A stretch of 64,000 bases of DNA from Altericroceibacterium spongiae (GCF_003610805.1 NZ_RAPF01000005.1:124001-188000), one strand, 5' to 3'. Shown: positions 25,910 to 34,736, numbered from the stretch's first letter. Made by a program: numbers and translations. Notes: generated from the sequence alone by a model not told the origin.

Positions 25910-26692
25910 ATGGCTGACGGAATGCCGGGAGGCATCGCCGGTTCGGCGGGGGTGACGACCAGTCAGGTCAAGTCAGCCACACGCACGCTCGATATTATTG
26001 AGTATGTCGTGGCGCATGAACGGCCGCTTGTGGCACAGGAAATTGCTACGGCTCTCGGCATTCCGGTCTCCAGCCTGTCTTATCTGCTGGCCACTCTGGT
26101 TGATCGCGCTTATCTTATACGTGAGGGGCGGCGTTACAGTCCCGGCCCTGGCCTTGAACGCCTGCAGGCTAATCGTGGTGGTTTCACGTTAGCTGAACGC
26201 GCGGCGCCGTTAGTGCGTACATTGCGCGTACAGCTCAATGAAACGACCAGTTTTTTCATCCGCACGCACTGGGATGTTGAGGCTATCGTAACCGAGACGA
26301 GCGATCACGCGTTGCGTTACTCGATCAATATTGGCACGCGACAACCCGTCCATGCGATGGCGTCAGGTAAAGCCCTGCTGGCTGCGTTATCCGAGGAGGA
26401 TCTCGACCGCTATTTTCGCGAATCGACGCGCAAGCGCTTCACACCGGCGACAATCACGGGCGAAACTCCCCTGCGCAATCAGATAAATCAGATCCGTCGA
26501 ACCGGGTTCGGTAAAACTGAAAGCGAATATAGCATAGGAATTCGGGGTATCGGTCGTGTGGTGAGGGTCGAAGGGGAAGTAGTCGGAGCTTTGTCCATTG
26601 CCGTACCTCAGGCACGTTATGACTCCGCGTTGGAGCGGCGGGCTATGGATCTATTAGAGCGTACGGCTGATCTTCTCGATACTAAACCCTGA
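25910..26692 (+). CDS. IclR-family transcriptional regulator
   Basis: A 260-residue IclR protein: an N-terminal winged helix (about 20-80; SATRTLDIIEYVVAHERPLV, then GIPVSSLSYLLATL as recognition region) and a C-terminal effector domain with the family blocks GTRQPVHAMASGKALLA and GVRGIG-like IGIRGIGRVVRVEGEVVGALSIAVP. IclR regulators often control aromatic catabolism, and one (DesX, as I recall) governs an O-demethylase in SYK-6. The gene begins 2 bp after the MetE-like stop, in one operon preceded by motif B. It is the best candidate to bind motif B at all three sites. Confidence 0.85.
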   Translation: MADGMPGGIAGSAGVTTSQVKSATRTLDIIEYVVAHERPLVAQEIATALGIPVSSLSYLLATLVDRAYLIREGRRYSPGPGLERLQANRGGFTLAERAAPLVRTLRVQLNETTSFFIRTHWDVEAIVTETSDHALRYSINIGTRQPVHAMASGKALLAALSEEDLDRYFRESTRKRFTPATITGETPLRNQINQIRRTGFGKTESEYSIGIRGIGRVVRVEGEVVGALSIAVPQARYDSALERRAMDLLERTADLLDTKP

Positions 26693-26744
26693 CCAAACTG
26701 GATAAATCAAGGTGCTCAATCGGCAATCATAACTGCTGCATCCA

Positions 26745-27689
26745 TCATGCGGTCACCACCAACAGAGCAAGGTAGCCGAAATAAAGGGCTGTAAAAAAGG
26801 CCCCGAGTATGCGCCCCATTCCCTTAGCGAAAGTGCATAGCAAGGCGATGGTAAGGGCGCTCAGCAGCACTAGCGGGATGTCGATGGATACCATACTTCT
26901 TGGAATTGCGCTGGGCGCCAAAGCCATTGTCATCCCGCCAATCCCCAAAATATTGTAGAGGTTGGAACCTAATACATTACCCAAAGCTACCCCGGACTGG
27001 CCGCGCCATGCTGCAATGATGGATGTAACAAGTTCAGGCAAAGACGTGCCAATTGCTACTACCGTCAGGCCGATCAATGTTTCGGACATACCGAGAGCTC
27101 CGGCAAGTTCAATGGAACCCGAGACCAGTATATGCCCACCAATTAGGAGTGCTGCCAGGCCGAGAATGGTTTCGACGAGTGGTTTGCTCCAGCCTTGGGG
27201 AGTTGGGTTTGCGGTTTCATTCTCAACGGGTGCGGTATCGTCGCTGCGCTCCATAACATAACGAGCCAGGATATAACTGGCGAGAAGCGCAAGGAGGGCA
27301 ATGCCGAGTAGCCAATGTTCTGCACCTGTCCAGGCGAGTACGGCGAACAAGGCACTGGCTGTGAGTACAACAAGCGGGTCGCGTCGGGTGCCTTTGCCGT
27401 TCAAAATGATTGGTGTAACCGTGGCCGCCATGCCGAGCACTAACAGGCTATTCGCTATATTGGAGCCGACAATATTACCCCATGCAATATTGGGGGAACC
27501 GGCTCTGGCAGCCTGCACGCTAGTCACCAGTTCCGGCATAGAAGTGCCAAAACCAATTACAACAAGTCCAATCAGCAGAGGTTGCAGGCCCGTCTTGCGG
27601 GCAACCCCGACAGCTCCGCGAACCAGTACTTCACCGCCAACAGCCAAGGCGGCGAGGCCGCCCAAAACGGACAGAATGGAAAAGATCAC
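26745..27689 (-). CDS. Calcium/sodium antiporter, CaCA family
   Basis: A 314-residue, ten-helix exchanger with the two inverted alpha repeats: GFGTSMPELVTSVQAA with GNIVGSNIANSLLVLG in the first half, and AIGTSLPELVTSIIAA with GNVLGSNLYNILGIGG in the second. This is the YrbG type. It exchanges Na+ for Ca2+ across the inner membrane. Its ATG overlaps the nhaA stop (ATGA), forming an ion-homeostasis operon. Confidence 0.9.
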   Translation of the reverse strand: MIFSILSVLGGLAALAVGGEVLVRGAVGVARKTGLQPLLIGLVVIGFGTSMPELVTSVQAARAGSPNIAWGNIVGSNIANSLLVLGMAATVTPIILNGKGTRRDPLVVLTASALFAVLAWTGAEHWLLGIALLALLASYILARYVMERSDDTAPVENETANPTPQGWSKPLVETILGLAALLIGGHILVSGSIELAGALGMSETLIGLTVVAIGTSLPELVTSIIAAWRGQSGVALGNVLGSNLYNILGIGGMTMALAPSAIPRSMVSIDIPLVLLSALTIALLCTFAKGMGRILGAFFTALYFGYLALLVVTA

Positions 27690-28891
27690 GCGGCTGCTTC
27701 ATCCGTATCGGTTTCATCGGCAGAGGAGGTCCGGGCAATATGGCGCCGTAATAACCAGAAGCCTCCGAGGGCGGACAAGATCGAGCCGCTCAATACGCCA
27801 ACCTTTACCATTGAAAGTTGTTCTGCTTCGGTAAAAGCCAGATTGCCGATGAACAGGCTCATCGTGAAGCCAATTCCGGCCACTAGAGAAAGGCCATGAA
27901 CCTGTTTCCAGTTGGTTCCTTTCGGCAGGCTCGCCCACCCCATCTTTACTGCGCCCCAGGCAAAGCCAAATATGCCGATTTGCTTGCCGAGCAACAGACC
28001 CAGCGCGATGCCGAGTGGAAGCGGTGCAAGAAAAGAAGATGCTTCAATCCCGGTGAGCGAGACTCCGGCATTGGCAAAAGCGAATATCGGCACCACGAGA
28101 AAGGTCACCCAGGGATGAAGGCCATGCTCCATCCGGGACAGAGGATTTTTGTCACCGGCGCTGATCGGAACTGTTAAAGCGGCCGCTACGCCTGCAAGCG
28201 TCGCATGGATGCCTGATTTCAGCACAAAGACCCACAGGATCAAACCCAGCACAACATAAGGCCAGTTTCGCCATACCCTGAAACGGCCGAGCAAAGCCAT
28301 CAGAACGAAGATAGCGACAGCACCACCGAACATAGCCGGTTCGAAACCGTGACTGTAAAACAGGGCGATAATCAGAATGGCACCGATGTCATCGATTACG
28401 GCAATTGCAAGTAGCAACGCTTTGAGTGCTACCGGCACGCGATCTCCCAACAAGGCGAGAATGCCCAGAGCAAAAGCGATATCGGTAGCAGCAGGAATCG
28501 CCCAGCCATCGATGTTTTCCGGTGTGCTAAAGTTCAAGCCAAGAAAGATGAGCGCCGGGACAGCCATACCGCCAATCGCGGCGAATAATGGCAAAGACGC
28601 TTGCTGCAGGCTGGAAAGCTGTCCGGTAAGTATTTCACGCTTAACCTCGAGGCCGACCACAAAAAAGAACAGCGCCATCAGGCCGTCATTGATCCACAGT
28701 AACAAGGCTTTGTTGATTTCGAAATTGCCGAAACTTACCGCCAGCTTGGTATCGAGTACTGTCGTATAACCCGTTCCCCAAGGTGAATTGGCGACTATCA
28801 AGGCCAACGCTGCGGCGATCATTAAGAAAATGCCGCCTGCACTTTCGTCTTGCAGAAACTCCTTAAGCATGGGTGCTAGACGTTCAGGCAA
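27686..28891 (-). CDS. nhaA: Na+/H+ antiporter NhaA
   Basis: A 401-residue NhaA. Signature stretches: LLWINDGLMALFFFVVGLEVKREI, AIPAATDIAFALGILALLG and the ion-site aspartates in AIAVIDDIGAILIIALFYS. It expels Na+ or Li+ in exchange for protons. The start is a TTG at 28891 with a good GGGAGG ribosome site 7 bp before it; the first ATG (28870) has none. It is upstream of and coupled to the CaCA gene. Confidence 0.92.
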   Translation of the reverse strand: MPERLAPMLKEFLQDESAGGIFLMIAAALALIVANSPWGTGYTTVLDTKLAVSFGNFEINKALLLWINDGLMALFFFVVGLEVKREILTGQLSSLQQASLPLFAAIGGMAVPALIFLGLNFSTPENIDGWAIPAATDIAFALGILALLGDRVPVALKALLLAIAVIDDIGAILIIALFYSHGFEPAMFGGAVAIFVLMALLGRFRVWRNWPYVVLGLILWVFVLKSGIHATLAGVAAALTVPISAGDKNPLSRMEHGLHPWVTFLVVPIFAFANAGVSLTGIEASSFLAPLPLGIALGLLLGKQIGIFGFAWGAVKMGWASLPKGTNWKQVHGLSLVAGIGFTMSLFIGNLAFTEAEQLSMVKVGVLSGSILSALGGFWLLRRHIARTSSADETDTDEAAA

Positions 28892-28968
28892 AAGTGCCTC
28901 CCAGTAGTGGCCAAAAAAGAGGCGACGCGCGGAGTGACGAGGGGTGGGGGAAGCCGCGCGCCGCCATC

Positions 28969-29002
28969 ATGACCGGTTTGTCGCCTAAAGGCTACCGGTC
29001 AT
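28969..29002 (-). other. Stable hairpin upstream of nhaA
   Basis: ATGACCGGT (28969-28977) and ACCGGTCAT (28994-29002) form a 9 bp perfect stem with a further GCC/GGC pairing inside. No T-run follows on either strand. It lies 78-111 bp upstream of the nhaA start in what would be its 5' leader, and covers the end of a possible 51-codon frame. Role unknown. Confidence 0.45.
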
Positions 29003-29140
29003 TTGGATGAAGAAGCTTGCCATGTGGGAAGCACCAATAAGCGCGATCATGTGGCACGGGTGCTCCTTCTCAAGCTCTTTGGAAACAAGATGGGGCAGTC
29101 TCAGTAATACTGCCAATTGAAAGATATGATCCATTTCCAT
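28985..29140 (-). CDS. Possible small protein, 51 residues
   Basis: A reverse-strand frame in the 294 bp between nhaA and the OxyR-like gene, starting at ATG 29140 (or 29134) and stopping inside the hairpin at 28985. The product would be fairly hydrophobic, with HIFQLAVLLRLPHLVSKELE and MIALIGASHMASFFIQMTG. No clear ribosome site precedes it, and I know of no homologue. It may be chance; the amphipathic pattern is the only support. Confidence 0.25.
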   Translation of the reverse strand: MEMDHIFQLAVLLRLPHLVSKELEKEHPCHMIALIGASHMASFFIQMTGSL

Positions 29141-29185
29141 AGCCAATGGCTATCAAAATGAGCTCTCTTTGCTTAAGGATCTTAC

Positions 29186-30097
29186 ATGCCCACCTTACGA
29201 CAACTGGAATATCTGGTTGCCATCGCTGACACCCAGCATTTTGGCCGGGCCGCCATTGCAGCCAATGTCTCCCAACCGACATTGAGCCAGCAATTGCGCC
29301 ATCTCGAAACCCGGCTCGGCGTTACTTTGATAGAGCGTAGTAGTAATCCTATCCAGCTTACACCGGTCGGGCGGGAAATTACGGATCGGGCAAGGCGTAT
29401 GATCGTGCAGGCAGACGATATCCGGGCTCTGGCCAAACGCAGTGTTTCAGGTATGGCTGGTTCCATCCGCTTTGGCGTTACGCCGACACTTGGCCCTTAT
29501 CTGATGCCCGCGGTGATTGCTGGATTACATCGTGCTTATCCCGAGCTGCGGTTACTGATACGTGAAGGCATTCCAGATGAGCAACTGGCGGAATTGCGTC
29601 GTGGCGCGCTTGATATGCTGTTAGCGCCCATGCCGATTGGTGGGACTGACGTGCATATTGAACCACTGTTTCGCGAATCTTTGTATGTGGTCGCTGCCAG
29701 TGAGGACCCGCTTTGCAGCCATTCCCATCTTGCACCTACGGATCTGGCTGGCCAGCCTGTGTTAAGCCTCGATCCACGCCATCACTTCCATCGTCAGACT
29801 AAAGCCATTTGTGCTGAGCTCAATGCGGACCTGCTTGACGATTATGAAGGCACCAGCCTTGACAGTCTGCGACAAATGGCGGGATCGGGACTCGGCCTTG
29901 CGATTCTTCCCGAATTATATCTCCGCTCCGAAGCAGGTGGTGAAGCGACTATTAAACGACTTACTATAAGAGGGTGGTCAGCCGAACGCTCATTGGCTGC
30001 CATCTGGCGTGAAGGAGCGGCATTTAGTGAAAATTACCAGCATATAGCCGACGCGATAGCTACAGAAGCGCATCGGATCATGAAAAGTGAAGTCTAA
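29186..30097 (+). CDS. OxyR-like LysR-family regulator lacking the peroxidatic cysteine
   Basis: A 303-residue LysR regulator closest in pattern to OxyR: MPTLRQLEYLVAIADTQHFGRAA and SQPTLSQQLRHLETRLGVTLIER form the winged helix, and the effector domain has GSIRFGVTPTLGPYLMP and DMLLAP. OxyR senses peroxide through Cys199 and Cys208. By spacing, Cys208 is kept (Cys209 in TKAIC) but the Cys199 position is His200 (PRHHFHRQ), so the usual disulfide cannot form. It is divergent from nhaA. It may answer to another ligand; Cys177 is not at the equivalent place. Confidence 0.82.
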   Translation: MPTLRQLEYLVAIADTQHFGRAAIAANVSQPTLSQQLRHLETRLGVTLIERSSNPIQLTPVGREITDRARRMIVQADDIRALAKRSVSGMAGSIRFGVTPTLGPYLMPAVIAGLHRAYPELRLLIREGIPDEQLAELRRGALDMLLAPMPIGGTDVHIEPLFRESLYVVAASEDPLCSHSHLAPTDLAGQPVLSLDPRHHFHRQTKAICAELNADLLDDYEGTSLDSLRQMAGSGLGLAILPELYLRSEAGGEATIKRLTIRGWSAERSLAAIWREGAAFSENYQHIADAIATEAHRIMKSEV

Positions 30098-30218
30098 GCC
30101 TCAATGCGATTTTTGGAGGCGGGCACAAAAAAACTCTACCGAAGGCTCTCTTGCTTTCTGCTTCATATCTGTTAAGCGCGCCTCTTCCCAATCGACAACA
30201 TAGGGAATCCGTGCGGAA

Positions 30219-30236
30219 GGGGACGTAGTAGTCCCC
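30219..30236 (+). promoter_or_regulatory. Leader hairpin upstream of rplK
   Basis: GGGGAC-GTAGTA-GTCCCC, a 6 bp perfect stem about 65 bp before the rplK start. L11-L1 operons are often autoregulated by L1 binding a leader structure; this may be that site, but I cannot match it to a consensus. Confidence 0.35.
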
Positions 30237-30300
30237 GTCTGACCGCTTAACATGACGGCCGGCCCAAAGGCCCGCCTGATAGTGTGAAAGGAGTGGCCTC

Positions 30301-30732
30301 ATGGCCAAGAAGATTTCTGGTTATATCAAGTTGCAGGTGCCTGCTGGCACTGCAAATCCTTCACCGCCAATCGGTCCTGCTCTGGGTCAGCGCGGTGTGA
30401 ATATCATGGAATTCTGCAAGGCGTTCAACGCTGCTACGCAGGATTTGGAAAAGAATGCTCCGATCCCGACAATCATCACGGTATACGCGGATCGTTCTTT
30501 CTCTTTCACCACGAAGACACCGCCAGCGAGCTTCCTGCTTAAGAAGGCTGCGAATCTGAAGTCGGGTTCGAAAGAGCCGGGCAAAGTATCTGCTGGAACC
30601 ATCAAGCGCTCGCAGGTTCAGGAAATCGCTGAATCGAAGATGAAGGATCTCAACGCCAACGATATCGAAGCGGCGACAAAGATCATCGAAGGCTCCGCTC
30701 GCGCGATGGGCCTTGAAGTGGTGGAGGGCTAA
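30301..30732 (+). CDS. rplK: 50S ribosomal protein L11
   Basis: A 143-residue L11. The N-terminal domain has [37 protein letters not shown], and the C-terminal rRNA-binding domain has [18 protein letters not shown] and the closing [13 protein letters not shown]. It forms the GTPase-associated centre with 23S rRNA. It has AAGGAG before the ATG. Normally it follows nusG directly; here it follows an OxyR-like gene. Confidence 0.97.
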   Translation: MAKKISGYIKLQVPAGTANPSPPIGPALGQRGVNIMEFCKAFNAATQDLEKNAPIPTIITVYADRSFSFTTKTPPASFLLKKAANLKSGSKEPGKVSAGTIKRSQVQEIAESKMKDLNANDIEAATKIIEGSARAMGLEVVEG

Positions 30733-30736
30733 ATCC

Positions 30737-31438
30737 ATGACAAAGCTGACCAAGAAGCAGAAGATGCTCGCCGAAAAGCTGGATGTCGCCAAGCTCTATG
30801 CTTTCGATGATGCGCTGAAGACGCTGCGCGAAGTAGCTGAAACCACCAAGTTTGATGAAACGCTGGAAATCGCCATGAATCTCGGCGTTGATCCGCGTCA
30901 CGCAGACCAGATGGTTCGCGGTATGGTGTCGCTTCCCGCCGGAACTGGCAAGGAAGTCAAGGTTGCGGTCTTCGCGCGCGGCGATAATGCCGAGAAGGCA
31001 CAGGCTGCCGGTGCCGATAAGGTCGGTGCGGAAGACCTGATGGAAGACATGCAGAACGGTAACCTTGATTACGACCGTGTAATCGCAACCCCGGATATGA
31101 TGGGTGTGGTTGGTCGTCTGGGCAAGCTGTTGGGGCCTAAGGGCCTTATGCCGAACCCGAAACTGGGCACTGTAACTCCCAATGTGGAACAGGCTATTAA
31201 GGACGCCAAAGGCGGACAGGTCGAATTCCGCGTCGAAAAGGCAGGCATCATCAGTTCGGGTATCGGTAAGCTGTCTTTCACAGACGAACAGCTGAAAGAC
31301 AATTTCAAGGCGTTTACCGATGCTATCGTTAAAGCAAAGCCGGCTGGCGCTAAGGGCAAATATGTCCGCAAAGTGTCGCTCAGCTCCTCGATGGGGCCGG
31401 GGCTGCAGCTCGATGCAGCGGAAGTTGAAGGCGCCTGA
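30737..31438 (+). CDS. rplA: 50S ribosomal protein L1
   Basis: A 233-residue L1. The start at 30737 ([11 protein letters not shown]) lies 4 bp after rplK and is preferred to an in-frame ATG inside rplK. Family blocks: [55 protein letters not shown] and [21 protein letters not shown]. It binds 23S rRNA at the L1 stalk and usually represses its own mRNA. A terminator follows; rplJ-rplL and rpoBC, often next in other genomes, are not here. Confidence 0.97.
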   Translation: MTKLTKKQKMLAEKLDVAKLYAFDDALKTLREVAETTKFDETLEIAMNLGVDPRHADQMVRGMVSLPAGTGKEVKVAVFARGDNAEKAQAAGADKVGAEDLMEDMQNGNLDYDRVIATPDMMGVVGRLGKLLGPKGLMPNPKLGTVTPNVEQAIKDAKGGQVEFRVEKAGIISSGIGKLSFTDEQLKDNFKAFTDAIVKAKPAGAKGKYVRKVSLSSSMGPGLQLDAAEVEGA

Positions 31439-31467
31439 TATTACGCTGGCGTAGACAAGATCTCAAG

Positions 31468-31496
31468 AAAGGCGGGAAGGTATCTTCCCGCCTTTT
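31468..31496 (+). terminator. Intrinsic terminator after rplA
   Basis: AAAGGCGGGAAG (31468-31479) pairs with CTTCCCGCCTTT (31484-31495), 4-base loop, with TTTT at the end. It closes the rplKA unit 30 bp after the stop. Confidence 0.92.
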
Positions 31497-31529
31497 CTGT
31501 TTGTACAAACCGGAAACTGGAATGCTGGT

Positions 31530-31958
31530 TTACCGTGCATGCATATGCGGTTCGAGCGAATAATTTGCGTCGCCTTTGTAGATGAGGAGTGGCCAGAAAT
31601 AGGAACGCCATGCCCACATCAGCACAATGTTAAACAAGATAGACAGCCCACCGAAAACCCATTCAAAAACGCCATAATCGAGCACGAAATTCCAGTAGAT
31701 GATGACGATGTTGATAGGTGTGAGTGCAATCATGGTGAGAGGCATCCAGCGATTCATCAGCATTGTGATGCCCAGAATTATCTCGATAATTTTAATCCAT
31801 TCGAACAAGCCGCTGTCAATCAGTGCCTGAGTAAAGTCGATAGCAGCAGGTTCCTGCCCCATAGGCTGCCATCCTTCGACGAGAAAATGCATTGCACCCG
31901 AATAGAGCCACCATCCTCCAAACAAAATTCGGCTGAAATGATAAATGAACTTGCCCAT
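31530..31958 (-). CDS. DoxX-like four-helix membrane protein
   Basis: A 142-residue inner-membrane protein with four hydrophobic helices, starting FSRILFGGWWLYSGAMHFL, typical of the DoxX/DoxD group. ILGITMLMNRWMPLTMIALTPINIVI is also characteristic. Members are linked with thiosulfate oxidation or redox functions, but most are unstudied. GGGAGG precedes the start. It lies 123 bp from the dioxygenase gene on the same strand and may follow it in transcription. Confidence 0.7.
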   Translation of the reverse strand: MGKFIYHFSRILFGGWWLYSGAMHFLVEGWQPMGQEPAAIDFTQALIDSGLFEWIKIIEIILGITMLMNRWMPLTMIALTPINIVIIYWNFVLDYGVFEWVFGGLSILFNIVLMWAWRSYFWPLLIYKGDANYSLEPHMHAR

Positions 31959-32081
31959 CTGATATCCTCCCGTCTCCTTCTTATGAGGAGATTTTCCGAT
32001 TCGCCTGAGAACAGGTTTTATATCTAAGGGGTCAATCCTGGTGCAGAACCGACCCCGTGCATATCCTTCTTTTCCCTTATT

Positions 32082-33572
32082 TCAGCCTTGCAGTTTGCTG
32101 GTGTTGAGTTTGGTCCGGTTGACCCACGTTCCGTGTACCTGACTGCGCAACGGCATATTGAGCTTCACCTTGGCAATCGGCCCTTTCTCCACATTGTCGG
32201 CTTCGATGACCCACAGTTCGGAAAGATAATTTGCCGGGTCGGGACCGTTGGGAATATCGACCACAGAAAGCAACCACCCGCCATTGTCCGGATTGGCACC
32301 CGGTACAAAAGCAGGTTCACTAACACCAGCTCCCGGCGGAACACCCATCATAGTGATCCGACCATTACCCGGTTCAATGCGTACAATAGCGTTGAAATTG
32401 GCGCCGACAGGGCCGCCGGGCATGGGCGGGCCACCCTCGGGATTCATGCTCAGATACCATGCACGACGATAGGGGTGGCCCTGATCCTTGTCCGGCAAAC
32501 GCGGAAGATCTCCGGGTGGCCCCATCTCGCGGCTTTCAAAGGTGTCTCCGGGTTTGGACATGTCGAATGTCCAGCGTGTGAGCGCACCTTTCACATCCAT
32601 CTGATCGCGGTGGATACCCCCGGCCTCGCGCATGAACTGAAAAGCGTTCGTGTCCGAAAGGCATACATCCATGTGGACGAGGTCGCCATCGTCATAGGCA
32701 TTGATGAAATGGAAAGCTGAAACGCCTTTCGGGCCTTTGAACCAGCGCATCTCTTCAACCTTGCCGTAGCGAGGCATAATGCCAACCCAGCTTTCCAGAT
32801 CCTGCTGATGCGCCCAATGCGCGCCACCTGTCTTGAGCCGGTCGAGATCGGCTGTGGTTGGATAGATTGGGAAAACTGCGTATTTTTCGGTGATGCAGAA
32901 ATCGTGGATCGAAGAGCAATAGGGTTGTTTGAACCACTGCTCCGAAGTCAGGTTGCCGTCCTTGTCGGCAATGCCATAGGCGACATCGAGCGAACACAAC
33001 CCTCCGGCTTCATAACCGAAGAAGAACATTTCCCCTGTTTCATCGTCGATTCGGGGATGGGCGGTGAAAGTCTCCGATTTCAGCGCACCATAATAGGTCC
33101 ACTTGCCCGCTGTTTCGAGTGTATGTGGATTGACCTCATAGCCCAGCCCGTCTTCTTTCGTCATGAACAACCGGCCACCGTGCCAGACCGGCGTAGTATT
33201 GGCGAGTGTCCGGTCTTTGCCGGCAGCGGCCGGATCATCGGTGAACGGGTTGCGATATTGACCGAAGAGCGCATGACGGGCTTCTTTTTCAGCCAGATAG
33301 CGCTCTGTTTCGACATATTTAATATCGAAATCGACCTGATTGCCGGTGATATTGAACCGTGCCACCATGCCATCAGCATTGAGCGCGATATCGTCCTCAA
33401 ACATAGGGACATGTGCATTATCGGGTACGGCGCGGAAAAAAGCACCATCGATTTCTGCAGGGATTTCTCCCTCCACTTCCAGGTCGCGAACGGACATTTC
33501 GACACGTCGCGGCGTGTTGGTGCCGATAAAATGAATAGATTGCGGAAAGGCGCCCATCGCCGGTTCTCCCAT
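32082..33572 (-). CDS. Carotenoid oxygenase family, candidate lignostilbene alpha,beta-dioxygenase
   Basis: A 496-residue iron(II) dioxygenase of the carotenoid cleavage family. The four iron-binding histidines can be placed at His172 (TAHPRID), His223 (SIHDFCI), His288 (AFHFIN) and His480 (QVHGTWV). Tyr106 (GQYRNPF) and Lys139 (MTKEDG), with Phe58, are spaced like the Phe59/Tyr101/Lys134 set that, as I recall, holds the phenol in lignostilbene dioxygenase LsdA. Such enzymes cleave 4-hydroxystilbenes into two aldehydes, such as two vanillins. The gene is divergent from a MarR regulator with motif A between, and near NTF2-fold genes of the type that make lignostilbene. Exact stilbene specificity is unknown. 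Confidence 0.87.
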   Translation of the reverse strand: MGEPAMGAFPQSIHFIGTNTPRRVEMSVRDLEVEGEIPAEIDGAFFRAVPDNAHVPMFEDDIALNADGMVARFNITGNQVDFDIKYVETERYLAEKEARHALFGQYRNPFTDDPAAAGKDRTLANTTPVWHGGRLFMTKEDGLGYEVNPHTLETAGKWTYYGALKSETFTAHPRIDDETGEMFFFGYEAGGLCSLDVAYGIADKDGNLTSEQWFKQPYCSSIHDFCITEKYAVFPIYPTTADLDRLKTGGAHWAHQQDLESWVGIMPRYGKVEEMRWFKGPKGVSAFHFINAYDDGDLVHMDVCLSDTNAFQFMREAGGIHRDQMDVKGALTRWTFDMSKPGDTFESREMGPPGDLPRLPDKDQGHPYRRAWYLSMNPEGGPPMPGGPVGANFNAIVRIEPGNGRITMMGVPPGAGVSEPAFVPGANPDNGGWLLSVVDIPNGPDPANYLSELWVIEADNVEKGPIAKVKLNMPLRSQVHGTWVNRTKLNTSKLQG

Positions 33573-33591
33573 TGTTTCTCGTGCTTATTAG

Positions 33592-33613
33592 TAACGCCTG
33601 TTATGGTTTAAGC
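33592..33613 (+). promoter_or_regulatory. Motif A operator candidate, dioxygenase/MarR
   Basis: TAACGCCTGTTA (33592-33603), then TG and GTTTAAG. It is 20 bp upstream of the dioxygenase start and 33 bp upstream of the marR GTG start, so a protein bound here would affect both divergent genes. Confidence 0.65.
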
Positions 33614-33646
33614 CAAGGATCAAGCTCCGGAAAAAGGAGGTGTAAA

Positions 33647-34222
33647 GTGGGGGATGATTTGGCAAGGGTGCAGAACGACCAAGGTAATGGAGCGCGAATG
33701 CAGTCCGAAACAGACGTGGACCAGAATGAATTCAGGCAACAGCCCGTGGCTGTACTGCATGGCTTATTGAAAATGACAAATCGGCTGATGGCGCCATTTT
33801 CTACCTATCTGGCAAATCGTTATAAAATCAGTCTGAATGAATTCCGTTTGCTGATGGCGATTGGCCGGCTGGGAGAGAGCGCCAGCCATGAGCTGGCCGA
33901 GCATACCGGGGTTAATGTCATGAGTGTAAGCCGCGCTGTGGCGGCGCTGGAGCGCAATGGACGTATCACGGTTGAGCCAGATCCGCGCAATCGCCGGCGC
34001 AAATCACTGCGTTTGACGGAGGAAGGGCAGCGACTTTTCGAGCTGATGAAACCGCAAACCGAAAAGGTTGCGGATTATCTCGTCAGCGGCTTGTCCGAGG
34101 ATGATGTCCAGTCGCTGCACCGGATTATGGACACGGTTATCGACACACTTGAAGCCAGGGATGAAGAGGGCAATTCGCTGTTTCTTGAACGGACCAAGCC
34201 CGATAATGATGCCGGCACATAA
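33647..34222 (+). CDS. MarR-family transcriptional regulator
   Basis: A 191-residue MarR protein. The winged helix is at about 70-145: RYKISLNEFRLLMAIG, ESASHELAEHTGVNVMSVSRAVAALERNGRI as recognition part, and the DPRNRRRKSLRLTEEG wing. The GTG at 33647 is chosen for its AAGGAGG at ideal spacing; the frame extends further upstream without a site. MarR regulators of catabolic genes typically repress from palindromes and are released by an aromatic ligand. It is divergent from the dioxygenase, and is the natural candidate binder of motif A. Confidence 0.85.
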   Translation: MGDDLARVQNDQGNGARMQSETDVDQNEFRQQPVAVLHGLLKMTNRLMAPFSTYLANRYKISLNEFRLLMAIGRLGESASHELAEHTGVNVMSVSRAVAALERNGRITVEPDPRNRRRKSLRLTEEGQRLFELMKPQTEKVADYLVSGLSEDDVQSLHRIMDTVIDTLEARDEEGNSLFLERTKPDNDAGT

Positions 34223-34275
34223 GGGCCTGAGAGTAACCTATCGGGCGCTGAACCATAGATAGAAAGGTGTAGAGC

Positions 34276-34707
34276 GTGACTGAAGACGAACGCAGAGCTA
34301 TCGAAGCGGACTGTCAACGACTGATCAATCTGTATGTCAATTTGAACGACGCACAGGATTGGGAAGCGGTCGCCAATCTTTATACTGAAGATGCCCGTTT
34401 CGCACGGCCTTCCAAGCCCGATGAATTTGTCGAAGGGCGCGCGGCGATTCTGGAAGGCTTTACATCCCGTCCGCCGAGAGCGCAGCGTCATGTGATCGCC
34501 AATACAGTGGTCGATGTTGTGGATTCGGACAATGCCAGGGCCTTTAGCGTGATCGTGCTGTATATGGGCGACGCTGCTGCCTCCGGTGAATTGCCGAAAA
34601 TGAACGCCAAAAGCCCTCTGGTAGGTTCCTTTACCGATAAGCTGGTCCGTACAACGGAAGGCTGGCGCTTTGCCGAGCGTGTTGGCGGCCTCGATTTCCA
34701 GCCTTAA
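34276..34707 (+). CDS. NTF2-fold (SnoaL_4-type) protein
   Basis: A 143-residue SnoaL_4-like protein: CQRLINLYVNLNDAQDWEAVANLYTEDARFARP, RAAILEGFTSRP and RHVIANTVVDVVDSDNARAFSVIVLY. GTG start with AAAGG upstream, 53 bp after marR. Sphingomonad NTF2-fold enzyme LdpA turns a diarylpropane (beta-1 dimer) into lignostilbene, the substrate of the dioxygenase encoded nearby, so this and the protein at 39576 are candidates for such a reaction. The catalytic residues of LdpA cannot be aligned by eye. Confidence 0.75.
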   Translation: MTEDERRAIEADCQRLINLYVNLNDAQDWEAVANLYTEDARFARPSKPDEFVEGRAAILEGFTSRPPRAQRHVIANTVVDVVDSDNARAFSVIVLYMGDAAASGELPKMNAKSPLVGSFTDKLVRTTEGWRFAERVGGLDFQP

Positions 34708-34736
34708 CATGCCACTTTAATATTACTGTCAGGGAA

